NCBI GenBank assembly: GCA_012862575.1
Contig: BLSF01000003.1
Coordinates: 248,001-312,000, forward strand
Direction of reading: 5' to 3'
DNA length: 64,000 nt
From: Parietichytrium sp. I65-24A
Taxonomy: Eukaryota > Sar > Bigyra > Thraustochytrida > Thraustochytriidae
The position numbers were made by a program, and so were the translations under genes. Within the stretch, counting starts at the first letter, position 1. Each line of letters opens with the position of its first letter. The notes below the pieces were generated by a model that was given only the letters and a program-made list of their open reading frames with translations, did not search any database and was not told where the DNA came from. Positions 1-10,265 of the stretch are shown here, in pieces.

Positions 1-324
1 TTGAAACCCATGATGGACATGGGAGTTCCAGAGTCAAAGCCGATTCGATTTATCGACTGGGGGGACCATACCAGCCTCAGCACACTCGTTGAGGAGGGAA
101 TCAACCGCGTCAAAGAAGATTGCAAGACAGATCTATCCCCGGAACTGTATCAGCAAGCCATTTGCAACATGTACGTGGAGCATTGGCGAGACCTTGCCAT
201 GAGCAACTTGAAACTTGATGGGCACGTTTGCCCTGGTGACGAGCCTCCAATTGCAAAACGAAACTCAAAGCGCGCCTCAAAACGCGCCTCTCTCGCTCAG
301 CAGGCCGAGCTTGTTCAATCGTAG
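1..324 (+). CDS. 3' end of an unidentified protein gene (5' truncated)
   Basis: The reading frame is open from the first base of the window to a TAG at 322-324, so only the last ~107 codons or fewer are present and the true start lies outside. I do not recognise the product. The visible part is hydrophilic, with a run rich in Asp, Glu and Trp followed by a basic, Ser/Lys/Arg-rich tail (repeated KRAS-like steps near residues 88-97) that could be a nuclear-localisation or otherwise disordered C-terminus. It converges on the giant EF-hand gene, with about 100 bases between the two stop codons. Coding status rests on the uninterrupted frame and gene-like codon use only. An intron boundary inside the fragment cannot be excluded. 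Confidence 0.5.
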   Translation: MKPMMDMGVPESKPIRFIDWGDHTSLSTLVEEGINRVKEDCKTDLSPELYQQAICNMYVEHWRDLAMSNLKLDGHVCPGDEPPIAKRNSKRASKRASLAQQAELVQS

Positions 325-428
325 ACAAGTTGAAGAAATGCACCTAATCATTTGGCCCCTCGAGAACATCACGTATTTCGCTTTTTAGAAGTAATTCACG
401 ATCAATCAAAAATTGAATTAAGACAATA

Positions 429-3400
429 TTACGGTTCCTTTGGATGAGTCCACTTCTTCAACTGGTGGGGGCGAAGACCCCCATTCATGAGCAAATCAGT
501 AAAAACCTTTGGGTTGCGAGAGCAAACGCGCCATAAAAGCGCTTGCGATGTCCATGGCGATAAATGCTGAGGAAGGATTCCAAGCTCACGGCTCAAACTC
601 AAGACGCCTCTCGCAGAAACTCTACCTTCCAACTTTCGGTCAAGTTTCCTGAATGCCTCTTTAGCATTTGACAATCCGCCGAGCCATGATCGCATTTCTT
701 TTGCAGCTTTCGAACCAGTTTTACTCGAAGTAGGATCAGTTGCTTCATCCAATTGAACTGCAAGGTGCAATGTAGTATTCGAAAGTAGCAGTCCGTGAAG
801 TTCTTCTCGTTGTAGCTTTCCATGATTGGAATCATCCAACAGACGGTACAAAACATCTACGTCGCTTTCCGAAACGGGAAGCCCGAGGTTTTCACGAATG
901 CTTTCGTAAACGTCGGCAGCAGTGACAAACGATTTCCTTCCCAACCAGCTTGAAGTATTCTCGCGCGCTTGACCCGATGTACTATCAAGCATAGCACTTT
1001 TCGATCGACTCTTATAACGCTCCTCAAGAGAGCGTCGAATCGAAACGACTATCGCTGCGATCGTGCCTTTGATGATATTTTCAGCAACTGGAGCTTCATC
1101 AGGAGACTTGGAGTCTTGTTTCTCCACTCCATGCTCGAGAACACTGCAGAATTCCTCGATGCTAAGTTTGTTATCGTCGTCTTGATGGCACAAATCGGCG
1201 ATAGCATTCAACTGCCAGTCTGGAAGTGTTAATCCGATTTGCTTTGCAGCGCGAATTAGGTGATCTCGTTTCATCAATGGGGACGAATTTGGCGAATATC
1301 GGCGGAGGGCATCAACAATCGATTTTGACCGCCCCGATTTTCCACTGATAACCCGCAACACGGAATGCGAGTCGACAAAGGACGCAACGATGAACTCTGC
1401 AAAGCTGACCAACCCATCTCCATTTTTATCAAACTCCTTGAAGATTGCGTCCAGCTCTGCTTCATCTAGTTTAGCCCCTGTACTGAGGATGGCGCTCTCA
1501 AATTCCCCGACATCGAGCATTCCGCTGTCGTCGATGTCATACTGCTTGAATAGTTCATAAAGATTTGTTTTGGTCTGCATAAGCTTTCGAATCACCATTC
1601 GAACCAATGGGGTCTGTTTTCGAGGCGAGAATTTCCCTTTGGGCGACAAAACTCGGTCATCCACAAAACACTGCAACTCAGAGAAGGAAATTCGACCTGA
1701 TTTGTTCGTGTCAAGCTCTCCCATGAGCCATTTTGTGTCCGCGCTGGTTAAAGAAATATTCAAGCTTTTCAAAAGCGCGTTGAACTCCTTCAAAGATATA
1801 TACCCCGAACGGTTCCGGTCAAAGCGTGCAAATTGACGCTTTAAAGATGGACCAACTTGTAATCGCTTTAGTTTCTCTCGCACGTCATCCTTCAGCTTAC
1901 GACGCTGCGTTTCCACAGCTTTCTCTTTTTTCGATTGACTCTTCAACAACGACCCGCCCCAGCTGCTGTCCCCACTTTCTGTCTGGAAAAATGTCACAAA
2001 AGATGGGAAGTCAATGATCCCAGTTTTACGTGGATCGAGGGACTTCAACAGTTTTTGAGATTCCTTGTCCGTAAGCTTGAACCCAATTTCACCGCACTTA
2101 TCCAAAAATGATTGAGCGGATAACACTCCTCGCGAAGACGAGTCAAATCGAAGAAATGCCTGTTTGAGGTCTATCCGACCCTCACCCTTGTTCGCCAAAG
2201 AGTAGATTACTTCTCGGAGCTTGGCTTCGATCGCGCTCTGCTCCAACGCAGACCGGGCGGAACCCTTTGGCACTGGAGAGAGGCTCCGCGGTGGCGACTG
2301 AATAAACTCGCTCAGCTCGCGGTAAGAGATTTTTCCGTCTCCATTTCGGTCGGCTTCGTCCAAAAGCTCGTCGGTTTCCTCAACCGTCAGTGGTGCAGGT
2401 GAAAAATCTCCAACGAGTTTGTGGAACTCTCTCCGACTCAGCTTGTAGGATTTAGACTTGTTGTACTTTTCAAATCCCGCGTCTTCCTTCTCTTGCTTGG
2501 CGGCCTCGGTCTCCATATAGTCGGCAATATTGGATTTCAAACGAGATTCCAAGGCAGCCCTTCTTGGCGAATGAGGGCTCTCCGGGAGCTCATTCAGAGC
2601 ACCAAACAGTGCAACAAAGGCTTTATAGCTAATCTTCCCGTTTCCTCCCGTGGGGTCAACTTCGTCGAGCAGATCGTGTAGCTCTTCTTTCGTCATGATG
2701 GTATCCAAGCCACAAAGTTTTGTAAGCTCTCTAAGCTCGCTCTGATCAATGTATCCATTCCCATTCAGGTCAAGTTTTCGAAATGCAGTATGAAGGTTTT
2801 GCTTTCCGCCTTGAACAGTGGACATTTGTGCTAAAAACGATCGCAGCTTCTCCTTGGCTGCGTCCAAGCGAGACTCTCGAACACAGGCTCGTAGAATTGG
2901 CGAACGAGTGTATTCGCTCGAACGGCGGCTATCCTTGTGCTCAAATTCTGCTTCTGAGTCGCTCTCGCTCGATGAAAGTGGGGAGCGAAGGATTAAGCTG
3001 TTTCGCAGCTTTCTCTGCGACGCCGACCGGCTTCTGGAATGGCTTCTCCGAATCGAGCGACTGCGAGAGCGGCTTCTAGACCCACTGGTCGAGCGACGCC
3101 TCCTTGACGGCGAGAGGGATCGACCAGACTTGCTTCTTTCTCTGCCTCCACGCACATGATTTGGTGAACGGTGAGCTATATCAGTCTCCAGCTCTGAGTC
3201 ATCGTTTGCCAATGGCCGAATTGTGTCCAAGAATTCCAAGAAACGAATCTGCCCTTCCCCGTCTCGGTCAAATCTCGTGCGCAACTCCTGGACATCAGAT
3301 GGTGACAAGTCCTCCAAATAGGTCCCAAGAATTTGTACAAAGGTCGCGGCCGATATGATAAATTCGGTATCTTCAGCCTCACCATCAAAGCCTTCCCCCT

Positions 3401-6400
3401 CACTTTGCTTTTCTGAGTTGAAGGCTCTCCAGAGAGCCTGGATTATACCCGGGGCTCGCAACGCAAGTCGTAAGCGGTCCCCGAGGCTTGCTCCAGAGAG
3501 GCTCTTGTCGTGTTGTTCGTCACTCTTGTTCATTGAATCTTTGGAGCGGACGAGTCGGGAAATTGTGGAGTGCAGGCCCCGTTCTACCTTGTCAACGGAG
3601 ATAGCCTCCACCTTCTCTTGTAGCGCTCGATCGATTGGAGGTGGCACCCCACTTTCGGCGCAATGTTCCCAGATGTATTTTTCCAAGTCTTTGTTCCTTT
3701 CGAGGGCACGTGTGTAACCGTGCTTTAGATCCTCGACTTGCGAAAAAAATTCAGAGTCAAAAGCTTTCAGTTCCCCCCTCAGATTCGCGTTCTCCTCCTG
3801 AACGCTTTGGAGAGTCTTTTCGAGTATAGAATCCCCTCGCTTGCCTTCGCCGCCAAACGTCTTCGATAGGAACTTCTCAAAATCTATACGATCGTTGCCG
3901 CTTCCAACCATGTACTTCTCTGCGGCATGTCGAATCAAGTCGTCATCTTGCGAGTCAAGCACCTCGCTGATGATCTCAACAAATGCGCGGAGGGAAATCG
4001 TTCTGTCGATTCCAGGCTCAAAATTTGCCAGTCGAGCCAGCCGCGTAGGAGAAGTGCGAGCTCTCAAGATCTGGATGAGACGCTGCTCTCTCTTACTTTT
4101 GCTATTGGAGGAGCTGAAGTCAAATGATTTCGCCAAAGTCCTGCTTTCGGAAGGGGAGAAAACCGTTGACGATGCCCGCGAGGCTGAACTAGCATCCGAG
4201 TCGGAAGTCTCCGAGCGCGATCCGAAATCTGAACCTGCATCTGCATCTCCATCTGACATCAAGCTATCCACGAAGTCGATGTAGTCGATTGTGTTGTACC
4301 GAAGAGAAAACTTATTAAAGATTGTTGCCAGCAAGTCTTGATCGGCACTGGACCGAAAACCTAATGATTTCATTGCTGCCTCAAAGCACCGCCTGGACAA
4401 AAGTCCGTCTTCCCTGTCGTCCTCACTTGTAAAAATTCGAAGAATAGATTCCCGAGTGGCGAAGCCCTTTCTGCGCATTCGATTTCGAACGTCTCTCAAA
4501 TCTATGAGAGGCCCAGCCGGGGAGCTCAGGGTTCTACGGCCCTTGAGAACCGCTTTTATAAACGAACGGTAGTCGATCATGACCTCTTGCTCGAACCCAG
4601 TTTTCAGAAAAGCGCGAGACAGTCTCCTTAGTTTTGCCTTCTTGTAGTCTTCGCCAATATTCAGTGTGCTGTCCAGAACGCTATATAAGCTATCAAACGG
4701 AACAGACCCTCTGCTGCGCCGATCAAACGCTTTCAAGCGGCGAAGCAGAAATTGCCCATCTATACTGTACTCGTCCGCCTTTGTGCGCAAATAAGTCTTC
4801 AGCTGGTCATCTATTTCGAGACTTTTGTCTTCGTCAGCAAACTGACGGCTCCCTAATACCCGCGAGATACGGTCCTGTGATGTGTTGAGATTTGACTCAC
4901 CAGGAGTAATCGATTCGCCCGGAGATTCATCCGCTGTCCCTTCAACTTTGCCGCTTGGGACAGTGGAAAGAAAGCTGGTCAAGTCAGTGTAATTCACCTT
5001 GCCTTTTGTTCCCAGAATATCACACAGTCGATCAACAAGACTGACAATGGTTTTACGAGGCGCCTTAAGTTTAGCGTTTTCAAGTATGTTGCAGAACTGT
5101 AGACTTGAAACTTCCCCATTTCCATCCATATCGTGCGAGAAGAACATTCTTCGGAGAGTCCACGAATCTATTTCCAAAAGCACTCGCCGAATCTCCTCTG
5201 CCTTGAGCTTTCGTATCAGCGACTCCTCTTCCTTATCCTCTATGGTGTTGTCTTTGTCTTCAAAAACTTTGTCAACAACTCGTCCTACTTCAATTGCGCC
5301 GAGATTGTGTCTATCCAAGGTGCCTAAAAGTCCCTCGATCTCACCGTTCGATATGCGAACACCGCAACTCTTCAAAGCACGGAGCGCCTCCCGGATTTTG
5401 TTTCGGTCTAGTAAACCATCGTTTGAGAATTGCTCCAGATGTATTTTCACTTTCTTTCTCGTAAGTTTTGCCGCTCGGAGCTTTGACTCCATCGTATTCC
5501 TCACACGCGTGCCGCTTCTCGGAGACTTTGAGCGCCACCTCCTATAAGATTTTGGTGAGCCAGCAAGGCCACGAGCCTTGGAAAGCCTCCCTGATGGACC
5601 AGCACGAATTTCCTTTCCTACTTTTAGTAGATCCGTCAAGTCTTGGAAAGAAAGCGAGGCTCGCTCCTCCGAATCGAACCGATCAAACGCTTCACTCGCA
5701 GCTCGAGCTTGCGAAGATGGCAAATTTTTTATTCCTGTGACGTAATTGCAAAATTCCGTTCGAGAGATTGATCCTGTGCGGGACTGGTCAATCTTGCGGA
5801 ACATGCTCTTGAGCTTCCCGTCGAACTCCGACTGAAGGAGTTGATACATTCGGCCGCAAAGAAGGAATACTGGCGAAGTGATGTGTTCGCTCTTGAATAT
5901 AACCCCAGCGAGTTTTTCATAGTCTACTTCCTCTTTTTCATCATTGTACACCCCCGCGCGTGCTAGGGTCTTTTTCAGGGTCTCCGGTTCTAATGATCTC
6001 CCAATATGATTTTGCTTTGCAAGCATCTGAAATTTGGCGAATGAAACGACACCGTCCAGCCCAAGATCATGGCCTTCAAACTCGTCCAAGAAGGACTCTT
6101 CCCCATTGAGACCAAATGCTTCCAAGGTGTCGTCAACTAGTCTGCGTAGCTCGACTTTGAACTCCCCAAAACAATAGTCCAAGATGACGTCCACACCGAC
6201 ACATCCCTCCTCATAGGTATCAATGTACCGAAAGATACCGTTCAAAACTCTCTCTGCCTCCCCTTCTGCCATGCCGGCTGACCGCAGGAGCGCAGCTTTG
6301 AACTCTCGCAGTGTGACCTTTCCATCAAAATCAGAATCATACTTCTCCAGACGTCGCTTCAACTCCGCTACTCCCTTGTCCTTCAAGACCCTCAGAAGCA

Positions 6401-7118
6401 TTTTTTCACGGTTTGAGCCAGATGTTGGTGATTCGCCCTCGTCCAAAAAGCAGAGAATTGCTTCATAGTCTACCTCCCCGTCCTCCTTGTCCACGTAAGG
6501 CATCAAAAAGGTCGAAATCTCTTTTGCTGAGATCAGCAAACCAATATCATCGAGAAAAATTCGCTTCGCTACCTGAAGAGACACTGTACCACGAGAGGTA
6601 TAGTCGCTCTGGCGAAAGAGTTTTACAAGCTGATTTCGGGACTTGTTCAACGCTCTTATTACCATCGAAGGCTGCAAACGCCTTGGGCTGACAGGCGGGC
6701 TTCCAACTCGCGGTGAGAACTTCCCACTCTTCATTGCTCCCGACAGATACTTTTCTGCGCTCTCTGCAAGTGTTCGGTCCAATCGCTGCCCAAGGATCAT
6801 CACAATTCATTTAGTCAGACTCAGCACCCCTTTTGGGCTCCAAGGACCACCGCGGGCCGCAACTTTACTCACCTCGTGCTCACTGACGAGCCAAGACTCG
6901 GTCTGGAAGAGTTCACCAGCGCAGAGAAACAGACGCAACGGAATCAACGCCAAGCGTTATTGAGTCAGTCCAAACTCGCCTTCCAAACGCCACATGTCAC
7001 ACAAAGCACTTACCTGCTCCATCTGCAAAGCTTCGAGCCTCCTCTTTGCGTCACGCGCCTCCTTTCCCAGGTACATCTTCGGCTTGCTGCTGACTGCAGC
7101 GCTTCTTGACGAGCTCAT
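429..7118 (-). CDS. Giant multi-EF-hand calcium-binding protein, three exons, ~2163 aa
   Basis: The ATG at 7118 opens exon 1 (7118-7014), followed by a 30-base exon 2 (6902-6873) and a 6.4-kb exon 3 (6785-429). Both introns are phase 0 with GTAAGT/GTGAGT donors and CAG acceptors. The joined frame gives about 2163 residues. It carries many EF-hand loops, some canonical (about residues 197, 599, 1388, 1527, 1797 and 1832, for example DSDFDG, DLNGNG, DRNGDG, DKNGDG) and many degenerate (for example near 1224, 1427, 1704 and 1736). A predicted coiled coil lies near 1040-1080 and an Arg/Ser dipeptide-rich linker near 1270-1310. There is no signal peptide or membrane segment. Large EF-hand arrays of this kind occur in EFCAB6-like and other ciliary or cytoskeletal calcium sensors. 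Placement beside Chibby and a dynein gene makes an axonemal role plausible but unproven. Confidence 0.85.
6786..6872 (-). other. Intron 2 of the giant EF-hand gene
   Basis: This 87-base intron begins GTGAGT and ends GGGCAG, with a CTGACTAA branch-like sequence about 30 bases before the acceptor. An in-frame TGA lies inside it. Removing it joins the 10-codon microexon to the 6.4-kb exon in phase 0. Confidence 0.75.
6903..7013 (-). other. Intron 1 of the giant EF-hand gene
   Basis: This 111-base intron starts with GTAAGT directly after codon 35 and ends with a pyrimidine-rich tract and TTCCAG. A CTGACTCAA-like branch site lies mid-intron. It contains an in-frame TAA, so retention would truncate the protein. 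The intron is inferred from splice signals and phase 0 fit. Confidence 0.75.
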
Positions 7119-8044
7119 TTTCGCTCGCCCGACCGGCCTTCCTCCACACAAACGTTCGATCCCTCAAGCAAGACGACGCTGCCGTCGTTGTCTGTCAACG
7201 CCCGTCAAGCTCCAAGCTGTGGCAGGAAACTTGACTTTCCTTCGCGCAGCGACCGACCCTTTGCGACCCTTTGCGAGCGAACGCCTTTGCGGACCACGTT
7301 TAGAAAGTTTGGAGTGTTTGGAGTGTTTGGAATGTTTCTATTAGAACGAAACTGACTTCGCTGACTTTGGTCTTTTGCTTGCAACCCATTGATTAATTGA
7401 TTTCAAGATCAGGTTGATCGTTTATTTGTTGTTTCTTATTTGGCTGGAACTTTGACGGGGTTTCTTCTTCTATGCTCTCTTTGCTTTTGCTTTTGCTTTG
7501 CTTTGCTTCGCTTTCCTCTTATTCGTCTTTCTTTCACATTCACACCTTTCTCATCCTTTCTCCAACGGTCTCAGGTTGCTACACTTTGGCGCAATTGGCG
7601 GTAACCGGTACAACTCTTAGCACTCCATAACACCTTCACTTGCAATGTTGTAGCTAGCTAGTAGAGCATTCATAGTCCTTCTAAATCACACATATTACAT
7701 GTCGGTAGGGTCGCTATTTATCACCTATGGTAGGGGTAGCGGGGGTTAGAGTTTATTGACATTGTGAGAAGCAGCAAATTTGGCAAATGGGGAAAGTGCG
7801 AACAGAGCTAGTGAGCAACGCAATTCACAGTCAATCAAGTCGTGGCTGAGTGAATGAGTGAATGAACTCAAGCTCAACTCACAAGCGAGAGAAGGACGGT
7901 GCACAACTGCGCAGTGCGACGCAACGCAGTTATCTGCTGGGTGATAATCTCACGTGCGTAAGGAGAGCGAGCGAGTTTGCAGCCAACGTTTCAGACTTTT
8001 GAAGGTTGAAAAGCTCTTGGAGCCGTCCTCGGTGCGCGCGGGAG
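7119..8044. other. Divergent promoter spacer between the EF-hand and Chibby-like genes
   Basis: Both flanking genes start outward from this 926-base spacer, so it must hold two promoters. It contains a 9-base tandem repeat near 7307, a pyrimidine-rich stretch around 7465-7560 and a TTTGGCGC string at about 7584. No open frame of coding quality and no tRNA is visible. Confidence 0.6.
7307..7337. repeat. 9-base tandem repeat (GTTTGGAGT-type, about 3.4 copies)
   Basis: Three and a half copies of a GTTTGGAGT-like unit, the last with one change, lie about 190 bases upstream of the EF-hand start codon. Confidence 0.7.
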
Positions 8045-8464
8045 ATGTCGTTTCTGAAGCGAAGGCTGTCATGGGGATCGGCTCGCAGCGCGTCGTCGAT
8101 GGGAAGTCATGGTCCCGTGGGCGATATTGAGTGCAAGCTGGAGCTAGATGGCAATGTCATGTCGCTGGACCAGAATGGAGCCTGGAAGATGGATAAAAGC
8201 ACTGTGGGCAACTACGAGAGAGAGATTGAAAGGCTGCAAATGTACGTCAAGCAGCTCGAACAGGAGAAGGCGACACTGAGGGAGCGATTTGCGCAGGAGC
8301 ACGGGCAGCGCCTTATGCTCGAGTTTAAAAACGAACTGTTGATGGACCTCTTGGCGGTTTCCCAACTTGACGCAACTAAAAATCACGAAGCATTTCAAAA
8401 AGAATCGCTGCGCACTGAGGCGCTCAAGTGGGAACTTGGAAAGTATCTGAGTCAAGCCACCTAA
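8045..8464 (+). CDS. Chibby-family basal-body/transition-zone protein, 139 aa
   Basis: I chose the ATG at 8045; the frame opens earlier only through non-ATG codons. The 139-residue product has the Chibby plan. A basic Ser/Arg-rich N-terminus (residues 1-20) resembles the 14-3-3-binding end of animal Chibby. It is followed by a short beta-like block (about 27-50) with the spaced pattern of a hydrophobic strand, Asp-Gly-Asn, Leu and then Asn-Gly-x-Trp. A leucine-rich coiled coil (about 57-95) and a conserved-looking segment around 100-112 (FKNELLMDLLA) complete it. Family knowledge: Chibby proteins act at the distal centriole/ciliary base and support ciliogenesis; the beta-catenin role is animal-specific. 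The gene is divergent from the giant EF-hand gene and one gene away from an axonemal dynein, which fits a ciliary job. Assignment is by motif pattern, without alignment. Confidence 0.65.
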   Translation: MSFLKRRLSWGSARSASSMGSHGPVGDIECKLELDGNVMSLDQNGAWKMDKSTVGNYEREIERLQMYVKQLEQEKATLRERFAQEHGQRLMLEFKNELLMDLLAVSQLDATKNHEAFQKESLRTEALKWELGKYLSQAT

Positions 8465-8750
8465 ACACAACCTCAGTGGTGCCGCCAGCCCAGATATTCT
8501 TGTATATTCCAGTTTACTTTTTTGGTCAAAGGCGTGAAGTCTCTTGATGTAATGCACGACAAAGATTTCATTTTTTGCATTTCTTTTCTAACGAGAGGGT
8601 GTGTAATAATCAATGTCTCACAAAGTATGGTTCAAAGAGAGGAGCAAAAAACGCTGCCTCGCATGGTTCCGAAAAAAGCATCCTATGCTTTGTTGGCGCG
8701 GGCAGTCAAGTTTTCTTGCCGACTCGAGTTCTAAGAAGCTGTTGCTTCCT

Positions 8751-10265
8751 TCATTTAAAGCTTGCTTTTCCTCGCGGAGTCTTTCCGCGCGGAGTGCGAG
8801 GCTGGGAGACTGTGGTGTTCTCCTCGATGTGGTACCTTGTTCCGATCAGATCAGATTGCACCGCAAAAGCAGGCGGAATGCACTCGTATGTGAGGTCGTC
8901 CTGAGGGAATTTGAAGTTGTAACTCCCAATCTTGCTGTTGCAGTGCGGACAGCACAAATCGCCGAAGCCGGCTTCCTGTTCGCATATGTTCAGTAAACAC
9001 GGAGTAGATAGGAGCACAGTTTCGCTCGCAAGCATTTCACTGGCTACGAAGTCGTCGTCGTCGATAAAGCGCTTGAGCTCCGGGCTTAGAGTTCGATACG
9101 AGACGCTGCTGGAAATGACGCACATCAGATCCAGCCAGTCGAGTTTAGTCTTGGAGACGCGTTGCCTCTCCGCGGCTTGATGGCATGACTCAACTGGATC
9201 CAGACCAGAGGGTTTTGCCTGCTCGACTTTCAAAGTATGGGCAGAATTTGAGCGTTTAAGATGGCTGGAAGACTGAGACGGTACAGATTCCTCGTGCGGC
9301 CTTGAACACGCTAGTCGCTTGGATGCCCCTTCTTCGGAAATCAGCGATCTTCGAAGCCTCTTTCCAGGGCTAGCGAGAGGCGAAGGGAACCCATCATCAT
9401 AAGCGTCGCCCTTAATCGGCTCGAATTCGACCTCCTCGCAAACCACAAGTTCCAACTCCGGCTCACTCGAATCTTCTCTCTCGGGCTCCGTGTTTGCCAA
9501 TCTAGCGCAATCGAATCTGGACGATTTCAAAACATCACTGGAGTGAAAGAGTCCGGTCTTGCACTGCAAGCAAACAAACTCGAGGTCCATCGATAGAAGA
9601 GGGGGCAGGTGCACTGCACTAAGGTCGTCAGCATGCTTGTACGAAATAGTCGTTGGCTGGTGTCCTCGGACTTGCTTCCACGCCTTGGCAAGATCCTTCG
9701 AATCCTCAAAGACCCCGCGCATTCTTGACCGAAGAAAGTGCTCCTGAGCCGCGTGTACATTAAAGTTGCACTTCTCGTACGCCTTGAGTTGCGCTTCAAA
9801 CCCCGGATTGACCGATATAACCGGACGCAACTTCTTGACATGAGCGTGAGCCTCGGCAAAGCACATACCTTGGGATTTCATCAGATAGGCAATGACGAGC
9901 GCCGCTGATCTCGACCTTCCAAAGGAGCAATGTATCAGAACGTGCTGCCGCTTTCCTGGAGCACTCACACCGCTGATGAAAGAAGTCGCCGCAGGAAGAC
10001 AAGACAGCAGATTTGAGTGCTCCTTGTCCCGAATAGTGATGGTCAAATAGGTGAATGAGTTTGGGTACGTCGCCGGGAGACCTGCCGCATTGACAATATG
10101 GGTGATTCCGGCATCCAGCAGAGCTCCTTCATTGAACGCGCAATGTACTGACCCAATAAAAACTCCAGGGATCACTTCCACGGGAACATCGTCTGCGACA
10201 ATGGACTTGTTCAGAGAGCAAGGTTTTCTGCTTCCCAGCTTGCTGCCTCTCTTAGCGAACAGCAT
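8751..10265 (-). CDS. Dual-specificity phosphatase of the Yvh1/DUSP12 type, 504 aa
   Basis: The ATG at 10265 opens a single exon. Residues about 28-170 form a dual-specificity phosphatase domain with the signature HCSFGRSRS (catalytic Cys113, Arg119) and the likely general-acid Asp80. The C-terminal half has the zinc-binding arrangement of Yvh1/DUSP12: a CxxC near 232-235 and a CCPHC cluster at 438-442 followed by NSKIGSYNF, which resembles the family's C-terminal zinc-binding block. Family knowledge: Yvh1 helps mature the 60S ribosomal subunit by releasing Mrt4, with the zinc domain doing much of that work. The linker (about 240-430) is long, acidic and probably disordered, making this longer than typical members (about 340-365 aa). 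The C-terminal tail is TP/K-rich. It converges on the Chibby-like gene. Confidence 0.78.
   Translation of the reverse strand: MLFAKRGSKLGSRKPCSLNKSIVADDVPVEVIPGVFIGSVHCAFNEGALLDAGITHIVNAAGLPATYPNSFTYLTITIRDKEHSNLLSCLPAATSFISGVSAPGKRQHVLIHCSFGRSRSAALVIAYLMKSQGMCFAEAHAHVKKLRPVISVNPGFEAQLKAYEKCNFNVHAAQEHFLRSRMRGVFEDSKDLAKAWKQVRGHQPTTISYKHADDLSAVHLPPLLSMDLEFVCLQCKTGLFHSSDVLKSSRFDCARLANTEPEREDSSEPELELVVCEEVEFEPIKGDAYDDGFPSPLASPGKRLRRSLISEEGASKRLACSRPHEESVPSQSSSHLKRSNSAHTLKVEQAKPSGLDPVESCHQAAERQRVSKTKLDWLDLMCVISSSVSYRTLSPELKRFIDDDDFVASEMLASETVLLSTPCLLNICEQEAGFGDLCCPHCNSKIGSYNFKFPQDDLTYECIPPAFAVQSDLIGTRYHIEENTTVSQPRTPRGKTPRGKASFK

Noticed and set aside
5671-5700. tRNA-like TPsiC string (GGTTCGATTC on the minus strand)
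   Set aside because: It lies inside the EF-hand coding exon with no acceptor stem or anticodon arm around it.
7561-7570. MSA-like element (YCYAACGGYY) in the EF-hand/Chibby spacer, a possible 3R-Myb target
   Set aside because: A match to this degenerate 10-mer is expected about twice by chance in 64 kb on both strands, so it carries no weight alone.
7601-7609. GTAACCGGT shared with the dynein/GLDC spacer (about 25687), considered as an RFX X-box
   Set aside because: The second half-site does not fit the X-box, and many 9-mers are expected to be shared between two spacers of this size.
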